From: Clostridia bacterium
GTDB taxonomy: Bacteria; Bacillota; Clostridia; Lutisporales; Lutisporaceae
Length of the DNA: 5,280 nucleotides
NCBI GenBank assembly: GCA_029256365.1
Contig: JAQSYB010000141.1
Span: 1-5,280, forward strand
Direction: 5' to 3'
How positions within the stretch are numbered: position 1 is the stretch's first letter; each line of letters starts with the position of its first letter. The position numbers and the translations under genes were made by a program. Shown piece by piece: positions 5,264 through 5,280 of this stretch. A model generated the notes under the pieces. That model was not told where the DNA came from. It ran no database searches and saw only the letters and a program-made list of their open reading frames with translations.

Positions 5264-5280
5264 TGGAGCGGAAGACGAGA
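5264..5280 (-). tRNA. tRNA-Gly, 3' end only (cut by window edge)
   Basis: The minus strand shows TCTCGT, then the acceptor 3' strand CTTCCGC, discriminator T and an encoded CCA (5266-5264). This equals the 3' end of Firmicute tRNA-Gly, whose 5' acceptor strand is GCGGAAG. The anticodon is outside the window, so the amino acid is inferred from the acceptor stem and U discriminator. A 3-base spacer separates it from tRNA-Cys, showing a tightly packed tRNA operon. Confidence 0.75.

Noticed and set aside
1..5280. CRISPR arrays, insertion sequences, attachment sites, prophage or toxin-antitoxin genes
   Set aside because: I saw no regularly spaced repeats, transposase or integrase motifs, tRNA-end duplications or small paired genes.

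Overview
This 5.28 kb window looks like chromosomal DNA of a low-GC, spore-forming Firmicute, most likely a member of Clostridia. The support is AT-rich sequence with strong AGGAGG-type ribosome binding sites, a thrS gene behind a T-box riboswitch, a YtxC-type putative sporulation protein just upstream of thrS (the neighbours are also ytxC and thrS in Bacillus subtilis), a short DUF445 membrane protein, a DUF6873-like protein, and tRNA genes with encoded CCA ends. Every gene I can support is on the minus strand, so biological order runs from high to low coordinates.

In that order: (1) 5280-5187, the 3' end of a tRNA-Gly gene and, 3 bases later, a complete tRNA-Cys(GCA), followed by a compact GAAA-loop terminator at 5168-5142. 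(2) 5107-4358, a cysteine-rich protein of about 249 aa that I assign to the DUF6873 (GME-fold) family, with no known function. (3) 4274-3354, ytxC, ending in a CPGCELC cluster. (4) 3303-2707, a short DUF445 protein with a hydrophobic segment at each end; its start is set by an extended -10 promoter and a GGTGAT Shine-Dalgarno. (5) 2685-2369, a strong thrS promoter and a T-box leader with an ACC (Thr) specifier. (6) 2368-458, complete threonyl-tRNA synthetase with all expected catalytic, editing and zinc residues, then a long terminator hairpin at 419-363. (7) 282-1, the N-terminal 94 codons of a MobA/MocA-like nucleotidyltransferase with its own promoter.

Functionally, thrS is controlled by uncharged tRNA-Thr through the T-box. 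No intrinsic terminator separates the DUF445 gene from the thrS promoter, so upstream transcripts probably run into the T-box leader and are subject to the same decision. The DUF6873 gene sits directly downstream of the tRNA terminator with no convincing promoter of its own, so it may depend on read-through.

I see no mobile element, CRISPR array, prophage gene, frameshift or broken gene. Nothing here is a clear new multi-gene system. The best leads are the uncharacterised DUF6873-like protein, the cysteine tail of YtxC, the transcriptional coupling into the T-box, and the unusually long two-part hairpin after thrS.
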